Below the pieces are notes generated by a model. That model was not told the origin of the DNA. It did no database searches and was given only the letters and a program-made list of their open reading frames with translations. From Inquilinus limosus_F (GTDB lineage Bacteria; Pseudomonadota; Alphaproteobacteria; DSM-16000; Inquilinaceae), in the NCBI RefSeq assembly GCF_051487185.1, contig NZ_JAHVDK010000017.1:1-64000 (forward strand): a stretch of DNA of 64,000 nt, given 5' to 3'. This document shows, piece after piece, positions 53,267 to 61,098 of the stretch. The translations under genes were made by a program, and so were the position numbers. Every line of letters starts with the position of its first letter. The first letter of the stretch is position 1.

Positions 53267-55396
53267 ATGTATGTCAATCTCATAAACAACCTGCCCGACT
53301 TCGTTAAGTCCAGAGACCAATGGGATGCCGTCTATGACGCAGACCCGGAAGCTCAGTTTTTTCTGTCATGGACTTTCCTTTCCGGGTGGCTTGGTGATGC
53401 ATCCGGGTGGTTTATACTGTGCGTGAAGCCGAATGCCGACCCATCCTCATCCCCGGTGGCCTTCTTCCCCCTCAAGTACAGGATGAGCAGGACGCAAGAC
53501 GGCAACATCCGCAAAGAAATTTCTACGGCGTGCAATCGTCTAGCTGACTATACTGGATTCATCTGTGTACCTGAATTTCAAGAAAATGCAATATATGCAT
53601 TTGCAAAGGCCTTGAAACATCTCGATTGGGACGATCTTCATCTGGAAAATATACTCGCTTCGAACGATCGAATTCGAATGCTTCTAAGGCTTCTCTCATC
53701 TGAGGATTTCGAAACGAAGCATATAAAGATCATGAATAAGAGAGACAACGTAGACAACTATGTATGTCCCTACGTGGATCTTCCAGCCCAGTGGGAGGAT
53801 TACCTCAGCAGCTTACGGCCAAATACTAGGTCCAAAATTAGACGCTTCCTGAGAAAGCTCGATGGTTTCGGAGGCTTTCAGATCACGCATTCTGATCACG
53901 ATACAATTGATCGCGATCTGGATATACTACTTCGATTTTGGAAATCAAAATGGGCAGATCGAAAAGGAGATCGAATTGATAGCATAGTGGAGATTCAACG
54001 CAGGATGCTGACGCATTGTTTTAAAAGCGGATCTTTGTTTCTGCCCGTTTTGTGGAAACAAGGAATCCCGCTTGGGGCGCTCGCTTCGATAATTGATACC
54101 AAAAATCGATCACTGCTCTTCTATGTGGGCAGCCGTGACGAGACGGTCAGTAGTCCTCCCCCGGGTTTCGTTCTGCATTCGCATAGCATCCGATACGCCA
54201 TCGACAATGGCTTCAAAAGCTACGATTTCCTGCGGGGCAATGAGCCATATAAGTATCTATTCGGGGCACGGGAACGCCACATCCGATATATCGTCGTAAG
54301 TGCCAGGAATCGGCAAAGTCTCCCAAAGAGGGTCGACGGCGGGGGTCCGCTTGTCCGCTCCAGCACGGAAGGCGAGTTGACCAGGTGGTTGTTGCGGCCG
54401 TCTGCCCAGGAGCAGGCGGCCCATGTGTTGTTCCTGGCCCGCCATGCCCTCGATTCCAGCACGGAACGCAAGGCCAAATATGGCTATCACGTCACCTACC
54501 ATGAAGTGCTGCTCAAAACGATACGGGGACTCGGCTTCAGGGTTACACCCGCGAGCGAGCATCAGGTGCTGTTTGGGCCCCTCGACTTCGATTTCCTCTA
54601 CGCGATCCATTCTCATGCCGTATTCGACGGCCACGAGCTCCTGGCACCTGCGATCGCGGCCTTCCGCGGCGTCCCCTGCCTCGGATCATCGGCACCAACC
54701 CGTGCGATTTCGGAGGACAAGGTGCTGGCGAAGCAGGTCGCCGCCTCCTTGGGGCTGGTTGTGGCCAAGCACAGGATCATCAGCCAGGGCCTTCCGGACA
54801 TGGGCGAATCCAGCCCGTCCGGGTCCTGGGTACTCAAGCCACGAGGAGGGATCGCGTCAGAGGCGCTCGCAAAGGTGGACACCGAATCAGACTGGCGCCG
54901 TGCGCTCGAAATCATCTCCGATCCGCGCAACGGGGGACGGGACTTCATCCTCGAAGAGTTCGTGCCCGGCATCAATATAACGGTTCCGGTCGTGGAAGGC
55001 TTTCCCCCATGTTCCCTTGCAGCCTTCGAGGAGCGCGGCCGCCCCGGCGACAACATCGTCACCCATGAAGGCAAGCGGGGCCTCGACCACTCCTACAGCT
55101 CCGCTCCCTACAACGGGCCCGGGGCTCGGCAGGCTCTGGAGGCCGCTGCGAGGATGGCGGCCGAAATCTCGCCATTCGACTACGCGCGTTTCGACTTCCG
55201 GTACGACCCGGACAGCGATCGGCTGGTGTTCATCGAGGTGAACATCGCCTGCAACATGTCGCCGGCCTCGGTGATCTATCGCGCAGCCGCATTGCATGGA
55301 ATTCAATACGAAGAGCTGGTGGGACACGTACTAACGTATAGCCTCAAGCGGCAAAGAAAGCAGATGGCGAGAGAAATGGAAGAAGCTTTGGCCTAG
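53267..55396 (+). CDS. Fusion of CelD/FemAB-like acetyltransferase and ATP-grasp ligase
   Basis: 709 residues. Residues about 1-340 are a CelD/BcsL-type GNAT-fold domain: SLRPNTRSKIRRFLRKLDG, FLPVLWKQGIPLGALAS, and the ending YDFLRGNEPYKYLFGARERH. Residues about 365-700 are an ATP-grasp domain of the D-Ala-D-Ala ligase type: ISEDKVLAKQVAASLGL, WVLKPRGGIASEAL, FILEEFVPGINITVPV and the metal site DYARFDFRYD, FIEVNIACNMSP. It should join an amine and a carboxylate using ATP, with the first half acylating or aminoacylating something. The 5' half is clearly AT-richer than the 3' half. No signal peptide. It lies between small-protein genes B and E, so these may be substrates. Confidence 0.85.
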   Translation: MYVNLINNLPDFVKSRDQWDAVYDADPEAQFFLSWTFLSGWLGDASGWFILCVKPNADPSSSPVAFFPLKYRMSRTQDGNIRKEISTACNRLADYTGFICVPEFQENAIYAFAKALKHLDWDDLHLENILASNDRIRMLLRLLSSEDFETKHIKIMNKRDNVDNYVCPYVDLPAQWEDYLSSLRPNTRSKIRRFLRKLDGFGGFQITHSDHDTIDRDLDILLRFWKSKWADRKGDRIDSIVEIQRRMLTHCFKSGSLFLPVLWKQGIPLGALASIIDTKNRSLLFYVGSRDETVSSPPPGFVLHSHSIRYAIDNGFKSYDFLRGNEPYKYLFGARERHIRYIVVSARNRQSLPKRVDGGGPLVRSSTEGELTRWLLRPSAQEQAAHVLFLARHALDSSTERKAKYGYHVTYHEVLLKTIRGLGFRVTPASEHQVLFGPLDFDFLYAIHSHAVFDGHELLAPAIAAFRGVPCLGSSAPTRAISEDKVLAKQVAASLGLVVAKHRIISQGLPDMGESSPSGSWVLKPRGGIASEALAKVDTESDWRRALEIISDPRNGGRDFILEEFVPGINITVPVVEGFPPCSLAAFEERGRPGDNIVTHEGKRGLDHSYSSAPYNGPGARQALEAAARMAAEISPFDYARFDFRYDPDSDRLVFIEVNIACNMSPASVIYRAAALHGIQYEELVGHVLTYSLKRQRKQMAREMEEALA

Positions 55397-55481
55397 TTCT
55401 GTCCCAGCAAAATGAAGGCCGTTCCAATACACTGACCTTGTACCCAGGCCAAAGATCCACGGCGTATTTTAACCTTGACGG

Positions 55482-56600
55482 ATGCGTATCATGGCGGTGT
55501 TTGAAACAAGCGCTCACTATTTTCGCTTCTTCGCCAACGAGGCTCGGCGCGGCGGCTCACCCCTTTACGAAAATCTGGCATCGGGTATTGCGGACAGCCC
55601 CGCACTTCAACTCATGGCAGCACGGCGCAAGAAGGGTCAACCGCCAGCCAATCTCATCTTCGGGGCGGTACACTACCTCCTGCTCGGGGGCGTCGATCAT
55701 CCGCTGAAGGATTACTACCCGAGTGTGGGCGGCAAAAGGCCCGTGGATGACGGCGCATTCGCGTCGTTCGAGGCGTTTTGCCGTGCTTATGAAGCCGACC
55801 TCGTCGACATCATTTCGAATCGAGTCACAAACACCAACGAAGTTGGCCGGAGCGCCTTGTTGGCGCCCGCATTCGACATCGTCGCACACGCGGCAAACGC
55901 CCCCCTCGCTCTCGTTGAGATCGGATCCAGCGCCGGCCTGAATCTGAACTTCGATCGATACGCCTATCGATACACAGACGAGCAAGGCGAGTCGAAGATC
56001 GAGCGCCGAACCGATACGGGCCTTGTCCTTTCATGCCTGCTGAAAGGAGCCGGCGTGCCCTTCTTGGGAAGGCGCCCGCCGCCCGTGGCATCGCGCGTCG
56101 GTCTCGAGCTTTACCCGATCGATATCGGCGACGAGAACGAGCGGCGCTGGCTCAAAGCCCTTGTGTGGCCCGAGCGCACTGACCGGTTCGCGAAGCTCGA
56201 GGGCGCTTTGAGGATCGCAGCCGTTCACCCGCCCCGGATCAGGGGCGGCGATGCCGTGGCGAATCTGGCCAGCGCGCTGGCGGAGATTCCGTCAGATCAG
56301 GCGCGATGCGTGTATCACACGGTGATGAGCTACCAGCTCAATGGCGAGCAGGTCAGGAGCATCGAGGAGATATTGCTCTCGGCGAGCAAGACGGCTCCGG
56401 TCTGGCGCGTTTCGGTCGAAGGTGAAGTCGCCTTCCCCAATCCGACCGCGACGTTCAATCCCCTCAAGCTCAGCCGATATCTCGACGGGAAACGTGCGAC
56501 TCTGACGCTTGCCACTTGTGATCCGCACGGGCTCTCGATGGAGTGGAAGCAACGGTCGATGCGGAATCCGGCTGATCGACCCGCTGAGCTGGAGGAGTAG
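55482..56600 (+). CDS. DUF2332 family protein
   Basis: 372 residues; ATG at 55482 or in-frame at 55491, neither with a strong ribosome-binding site. The family pattern is clear: AHYFRFFANEARRGGSPLYENLASGIADSP, given by its FANEA and SPLYE elements, LLGGVDHPLKDYYPS, and LALVEIGSSAGLNLNFDRYAY near residues 142-160, a SAM-methyltransferase-like glycine loop. The C-terminus has CYHTVMSYQLNGEQ, and LATCDPHGLSMEW. Function of the family is unknown; the fold suggests methyl transfer. It follows the fusion gene by 85 bp and probably shares its transcript. Confidence 0.82.
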   Translation: MRIMAVFETSAHYFRFFANEARRGGSPLYENLASGIADSPALQLMAARRKKGQPPANLIFGAVHYLLLGGVDHPLKDYYPSVGGKRPVDDGAFASFEAFCRAYEADLVDIISNRVTNTNEVGRSALLAPAFDIVAHAANAPLALVEIGSSAGLNLNFDRYAYRYTDEQGESKIERRTDTGLVLSCLLKGAGVPFLGRRPPPVASRVGLELYPIDIGDENERRWLKALVWPERTDRFAKLEGALRIAAVHPPRIRGGDAVANLASALAEIPSDQARCVYHTVMSYQLNGEQVRSIEEILLSASKTAPVWRVSVEGEVAFPNPTATFNPLKLSRYLDGKRATLTLATCDPHGLSMEWKQRSMRNPADRPAELEE

Positions 56601-56831
56601 CTGGAATCGCCATCAACAATGGCAGTCTTGCTGGTCAGGCCTGGTCATCCGCCATGGCCATGACCGGTCAATTGATTGGAACGCGCAGCCGTTTCACCGA
56701 TGACGATGACCACCGCATGCGCTGGGAAATTTGACTTTCGGATTAATACTTCTGTGTCCGGGAAAGGCGCTGCAGCGTCACCTAGAATGACTCTAACAAA
56801 GTTGCTCGATTAAGACGCAGGGAGGATTTCG

Positions 56832-57419
56832 ATGGCATGGCTTAACTCACTCCTTACTCTGCCGGAATTGGTTCTCGATAATCTTCTGTCCGCGGTGCCC
56901 GACGCCGACGGTTCGCAAGTTTCGGCAAAGATTACCGCCAGCGGCGAGTCCGCACGTATTTCAGCCCATCTGGGCATCAGCGCCAATGAACAGGGTGTGG
57001 AATCCACCGTCTCGGCAACAGCCGAGGCGGAGAGCGGCGGTACGAAGGTCGGGGCAACCGGTAGCGCTGCCGCGAGCGGCGAGACGGCATCCAGTTCGGT
57101 CGATGTCGCCGTCGGTTTCGACAAGCTGGGCGGGAAGACCGTCGCGGTGGGCTCTGCAACCGCAGAGGCCGAGGCCGAGGCAAAGGAAGGCGGCGCTGCC
57201 GTCGCCAATGCCCAAACAGACGCCGACGCGACCGGTCCTGATCTGGTGATCTCAAAGGATCAGGAGGCGACGGAGACCGGCGGTGACCACCCGGTCGCCG
57301 AATCGTCCACCTATCTCGAAGCGGTTCGGGTGGACGCGATGGAACTCGAGACGCCGGAGCTCCACCTCGAGGTCGATACAATGGACATTTTGCCGGCCAA
57401 TATCGATTGGTCGTCTTGA
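56832..57419 (+). CDS. Small acidic repeat protein E (divergent family member)
   Basis: 195 residues from the ATG at 56832 after GGGAGGATTTC. It starts with an amphipathic segment (WLNSLLTLPELVLDNLLSAV) rather than a signal peptide. The middle has family-like repeats: SGESARISAHLGIS, AAASGETASSSVDVAV, and SATAEAEAEAKEGGAAVANA leading to a GPDLVI ending, which resembles block 2 of proteins A and B. It lacks the shared 41-residue C-terminal module and ends in a different acidic tail (VDTMDILPANIDWSS). No cysteine. A weak copy of the upstream element precedes it. Function unknown. Confidence 0.78.
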   Translation: MAWLNSLLTLPELVLDNLLSAVPDADGSQVSAKITASGESARISAHLGISANEQGVESTVSATAEAESGGTKVGATGSAAASGETASSSVDVAVGFDKLGGKTVAVGSATAEAEAEAKEGGAAVANAQTDADATGPDLVISKDQEATETGGDHPVAESSTYLEAVRVDAMELETPELHLEVDTMDILPANIDWSS

Positions 57420-57530
57420 AATCGACGACCTCTCTCCCCAAGCCGGGATGTGTCCGATCTGGCTGTCTGAGGCGCAGGCGATCACGCGCGGGCGCACGGT
57501 TTACATGAACACCAGCCCGGGAGTTCGGCT

Positions 57531-58220
57531 ATGAGCTTTACGCGCAACACCTTTGTCTCTTCAGAGTCGGGTATTTCCACGGCCGACGAGACGTCGTCAT
57601 CCTCGGCCACTTACAGCACGACGGTCCAGTCTTCCAGTCCCGACGGGTCGGACGGCCTGCAGGCCGGTTACGGGGGCGAGGCTGTCGCGGTCGGTGACGA
57701 CACTCTCGCAGCGGGCAGTGTCTCAGCCTCGATGGTCGATGAAGGCAACATCACGACTGTGAGCGGCACGGCGACCACGGTCGCCGTGAGCGAGGATTCG
57801 GACGGAGCCGCCTTCGCCTCGGCCGACACCTTCGCCCAGGCCAGCGGCGCCGACTTCGTTCTGGTTACCAACAGGGAGACGGACAGCACCCAGGCGAGCG
57901 GGACGGGCACCGTCGCAACTGCGACCTCCACCACCACTCTGACGGCGTACGACCTGCAGCTGTCCAGCGGCGGGGGAGATACGTCTTCCGGCTCCGGATC
58001 TCCCGACGACGCCCCCGCCGAAGCGAACGACCAGCCCGGCTCGAGTAGCGGTTCAGCCGCCGACGGTGGCGGTTTGGACCTCGACGGGAATATCGCCACC
58101 GTCGAGTTCGACGCGGAGGCGATCGGCGATGACACCTTTGTTACGGTCGATGCCTTCGCACTCACCGTCGAAGGCGAACTTTCGGTCGCTGCCGTCGACG
58201 TGGTGCTCGCAGTTGACTGA
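57531..58220 (+). CDS. Small acidic repeat protein C, shared C-terminal module (unknown function)
   Basis: 229 residues from the ATG at 57531 after GGGAG. Ser/Thr-rich N-terminus, then LQAGYGGEAVAVGDDTL (block 1), SADTFAQASGADFVLV (block 2), a Gly/Ser/Asp-rich linker near 150-180, LDLDGN, and the 41-residue C-terminal module (189-229; ATVEFDAEAIGDDT, DAFALTVEGELS, ending VLAVD). No cysteine or signal peptide. Same family as the proteins at 51463 and 52401 with the same repeat order. Confidence 0.8.
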   Translation: MSFTRNTFVSSESGISTADETSSSSATYSTTVQSSSPDGSDGLQAGYGGEAVAVGDDTLAAGSVSASMVDEGNITTVSGTATTVAVSEDSDGAAFASADTFAQASGADFVLVTNRETDSTQASGTGTVATATSTTTLTAYDLQLSSGGGDTSSGSGSPDDAPAEANDQPGSSSGSAADGGGLDLDGNIATVEFDAEAIGDDTFVTVDAFALTVEGELSVAAVDVVLAVD

Positions 58221-58524
58221 GCGCCCTCTATCCGGAAATTGGCGACAGAGGATCGGCTTGGTTTCCATATCGGCCGAAGGCGGCTGATCACGAACACGAC
58301 GCAGATACCGGCGGGTCGCCGGCCATGCTTCGCTTTAAGCAACCATACCAGCGTTCAAGAAATTAATAAACAAACGGCAAATACTAAATCTACGTTTTTC
58401 GGATTAGATATTACGGCTATCTTGTGGCGCGGTCAAATCAATGGATATCATAATTGCAGCCGAGAATGACCCACGATGAGCGTTGGACAGTCGTCGGCTA
58501 TCACAGTGGTAATGGGAGAGCTCC

Positions 58525-58797
58525 ATGTCCGATCCCTCCGATATCGAGGTCAAGAAGGACATCGACATTGAAGTCGATTTCAAGTTGGACGCCGAATTCG
58601 ATATCGACGTCAAGAAGGACGTGCATATCGATGTCAAAGTCGAATCCGACGTCGACATCAAGGGTAACTTCTCGCAGGTCACCTTCGACGTGCAGGCACA
58701 CGGCAAGGATACTTTCACCGAGGCCGATGTGTTCGTGCTGACCGTCGAAGACGAGTTGTCGTCGGCTTCGGGCGTGATCACGTCCGTGGTCGGTTGA
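58525..58797 (+). CDS. Small protein D: alternating charged strand plus shared C-terminal module
   Basis: 90 residues from the ATG at 58525 after GGGAGAGCTCC. Residues about 5-48 alternate acidic, basic and hydrophobic residues in the pattern DIDIEVDFKLD, DIDVKKDVHIDVKVESD, like one long amphipathic beta-strand series. Residues 50-90 are the family C-terminal module (SQVTFDVQAHGKDT, FVLTVEDELSS, ending TSVVG), preceded by DIKGN. It carries only that module and not blocks 1 and 2, so it is the minimal member. Function unknown. Confidence 0.8.
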   Translation: MSDPSDIEVKKDIDIEVDFKLDAEFDIDVKKDVHIDVKVESDVDIKGNFSQVTFDVQAHGKDTFTEADVFVLTVEDELSSASGVITSVVG

Positions 58798-59203
58798 CGG
58801 GTTGTTTCGCGCCCCAGGGTGAGCCCTCGCGGTGGCAGGCACGATCACCGAAGGGCTGACACTCTGAGGAACGGCACGACGGGCCCCGGAGTTTGCGCTC
58901 CGGGGCCTCTGCCCGCGGGGGCGCCCTCACCGGGCTCCTGGCCCGCCGGATCATCAAGCCGCCGCCACCGCCAGGAATGCCGCCTGGCTCCGCGGGGCGG
59001 TGCGCCAGTGATCCGCTCAACGCCGCCCGGCAGCTTGCGGCAACACCAAAAGATTACACCGAAAGATGATGAACCCTAAGTGCGCTGGTGCGTGATAGGG
59101 CGTAGTTTACATTGGATGTAGATTGGTCGCGGACGCGGAATTCCGGTGCAGTAGATCGATATCAAGACAGACAACCGATATTAATCGGAGAGGGGAGACT
59201 GTT
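58798..59203. other. Intergenic region before second RTX gene
   Basis: 406 bp. It contains the hairpin at 58882-58907 and, from about 59060, a less GC-rich part that probably holds the RTX promoter. No gene seen. Confidence 0.45.
58882..58907 (+). terminator. Perfect 10-bp stem-loop after small-protein genes
   Basis: GGCCCCGGAG pairs perfectly with CTCCGGGGCC around TTTGCG, 85 bp after the stop of the gene at 58525, followed by TCTG. It separates the small-protein genes from the RTX-transporter genes. Confidence 0.65.
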
Positions 59204-61015
59204 ATGCCCACAGTGACGTTGACGCCGAATAATGACACATGGTCTACCTCATCTGTCGGCGCCTTTACTGTTTTCGGGCTTGCAGGCAATGACAGGATCA
59301 GCATTCTGACCCCCAACTCGAGACCCGGTGACGCGGGCGACACCCTCGACGGCGGAGACGGCGACGACTATCTCCGTGGCGGGTATCTGAACGATGTCCT
59401 TCTGGGCGGGGCGGGTGTCGACACCCTGATCGCGAGCGACGGCAACGACAACGCGGATGGTGGCGAGGGTGCCGATCACGTCGATGGCGGCCTTGGCGAC
59501 GATACGCTCAATGGCGGCGGCGGCGACGACAGGGTCCTGGGCGGTTTCGGCAACGACACGCTCAACGGTGGCGATGGTGCCGACACGATCGTCACGTCGC
59601 TGGGGAATGACACCGCCGACGGCGGCGCCGGAGATGATGAGATCTTCGCATCGAACGGCAACGACGTGCTCAATGGCGGTGACGACAACGACGAGATCAG
59701 CAGCGGTGGCGGCCATGACACTCTCCGGGGTGGCGCCGGCCAGGACCAGCTGATCGCCGGCACCGGAGACGATTTTCTCGACGGCGGCAGCGGGAACGAC
59801 CAGCTTGACGGCGCCGACGGGGTCGATACGGCCAGCTATGCCTCGGCTGCTGCCGGGGTGACCGTGGACCTGTCTCTGACCACCGCCCAGGACACCGGCG
59901 CTGCGGGCGTAGACACGCTGGTCGGCTTCGAAATCCTCGAGGGCTCCAATTTCGGCGACACGCTCAGGGGGGATGCGGCCAACAATCTGATCAGGGGCCT
60001 CGCCGGCGTCGACCAGCTGTTCGGCAATGCCGGCGACGACGCCCTGAGCGGCGGCGATGGCAACGACACGCTCGATGGCGGCGACGGCGCCGACCAGCTC
60101 GATGGCGGCGGCGGGGTCGATCTCGCCAGCTACGCCACGTCGTCAGCGGCGGTCACGATCAACCTGTCCGACGGGCTGACGGCGGAATCCGGTGGATCTG
60201 CCCAGGGCGATATCCTCAAGTTTCTGGTCAACGGCAATGCGGTCAGGACGATCGAGGGCGTCATCGGTTCGGCTTTCGACGACATCCTGATCGGCGACGA
60301 CGTGGCGATCCAGCTCGAAGGACGCGACGGCAACGACGCGATCACAGGTGGCGCCGGCAACGATGCCCTCGTCGGCGGCGCAGGGGCGGACCAGCTGGAC
60401 GGCCGGGCCGGCGTCGACACGGCGTCCTACAGCGACTCCACCGCGGCGGTTGCGATCAATCTGGCCGACGGGCTGGCGGAGTCCGGCGGATTTGCGCAAG
60501 GTGACGTCCTCGGCGCCGTCGAGAACATCCTCGGGTCAGGCTTCAACGACACGCTGATCGGCGATGGCGCGGCCAACCAGCTCTTCGGCAATTCCGGGAA
60601 CGACGTGATCGCGGGAGGTGCCGGGCGCGACTTGCTCTTCGCCACAACTGGCACGGGGCAAACCACCGGCATCGATACGTTCGACTACAATGCGCTGAGC
60701 GAGCTGGAGACCGCATCCGCCGCCACCATCGGAGCCTGGGATACGATCTTCGGCTTTACCGGCGGCACCGGCACCGGACGGGATCTCATCGATCTCGACG
60801 ACCTGCTCGCCTCGCTCGGTCTCAGCTTCGCCAGCAGCGCCGCCGCGTTCAGCAGTGGCCATCTGGGGCTCGTCGGCGTCAGCATCAACGGTGTCGCCAG
60901 CAGCGCTCTCTTCCTCGACACCAACGGCGGCGTCGGCTTCAACGACGACGGCCAGTACTGGCTGGCCGGCCTTTCCGGTGTGACCAACCTCTCATCCGGC
61001 CAGATCCTCATCTGA
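59204..61015 (+). CDS. RTX calcium-binding repeat protein, type I cargo
   Basis: 603 residues from the ATG at 59204 after GGAGAGGGGAG. It opens with TVTLTPNNDTWSTSSVGAF, then several arrays of GGxGxDxxx repeats (near 50-200, 260-315, 390-430, 460-490) separated by VDxASYxxxxxxVTVxLS-type linkers, as in large calcium-binding surface proteins. The C-terminal part has TFDYNALSELETA and DLIDLDDLLASLGLSF, and the protein ends GQILI. The ABC transporter gene starts 83 bp downstream on the same strand, so this is its likely cargo. No enzyme domain seen. Confidence 0.92.
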   Translation: MPTVTLTPNNDTWSTSSVGAFTVFGLAGNDRISILTPNSRPGDAGDTLDGGDGDDYLRGGYLNDVLLGGAGVDTLIASDGNDNADGGEGADHVDGGLGDDTLNGGGGDDRVLGGFGNDTLNGGDGADTIVTSLGNDTADGGAGDDEIFASNGNDVLNGGDDNDEISSGGGHDTLRGGAGQDQLIAGTGDDFLDGGSGNDQLDGADGVDTASYASAAAGVTVDLSLTTAQDTGAAGVDTLVGFEILEGSNFGDTLRGDAANNLIRGLAGVDQLFGNAGDDALSGGDGNDTLDGGDGADQLDGGGGVDLASYATSSAAVTINLSDGLTAESGGSAQGDILKFLVNGNAVRTIEGVIGSAFDDILIGDDVAIQLEGRDGNDAITGGAGNDALVGGAGADQLDGRAGVDTASYSDSTAAVAINLADGLAESGGFAQGDVLGAVENILGSGFNDTLIGDGAANQLFGNSGNDVIAGGAGRDLLFATTGTGQTTGIDTFDYNALSELETASAATIGAWDTIFGFTGGTGTGRDLIDLDDLLASLGLSFASSAAAFSSGHLGLVGVSINGVASSALFLDTNGGVGFNDDGQYWLAGLSGVTNLSSGQILI

Positions 61016-61030
61016 AGGTGGACCGGTTCC

Positions 61031-61052
61031 GCGTGCCCGGCGGTCGGCACGC
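61031..61052 (+). terminator. Weak stem-loop between RTX and transporter genes
   Basis: GCGTGCC pairs with GGCACGC across an 8-base loop, 15 bp after the RTX stop. It may reduce read-through into the transporter genes, which would favour cargo over exporter. Confidence 0.35.
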
Positions 61053-61098
61053 GCAGCTGGCAACGGCTCGCGGTGGCCGCCGGTAGGGAGACTGCATC

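Noticed and set aside
53267..55396. Identification of the fusion enzyme as N-acetylglutaminylglutamine synthase (Ngg)
   Set aside because: Ngg is also a GNAT/ATP-grasp fusion with an AsnB-type partner, but here the first domain is CelD/FemAB-like, the second Ddl-like, and the AsnB-type gene is 30 kb away in the EPS locus.
51463..58797. Idea that the small proteins are graspetide (RiPP) precursors of the ATP-grasp enzyme
   Set aside because: The ATP-grasp part is of the Ddl type, not the graspetide type, and the proteins have no leader-core layout; modification by the enzyme stays only a loose possibility.
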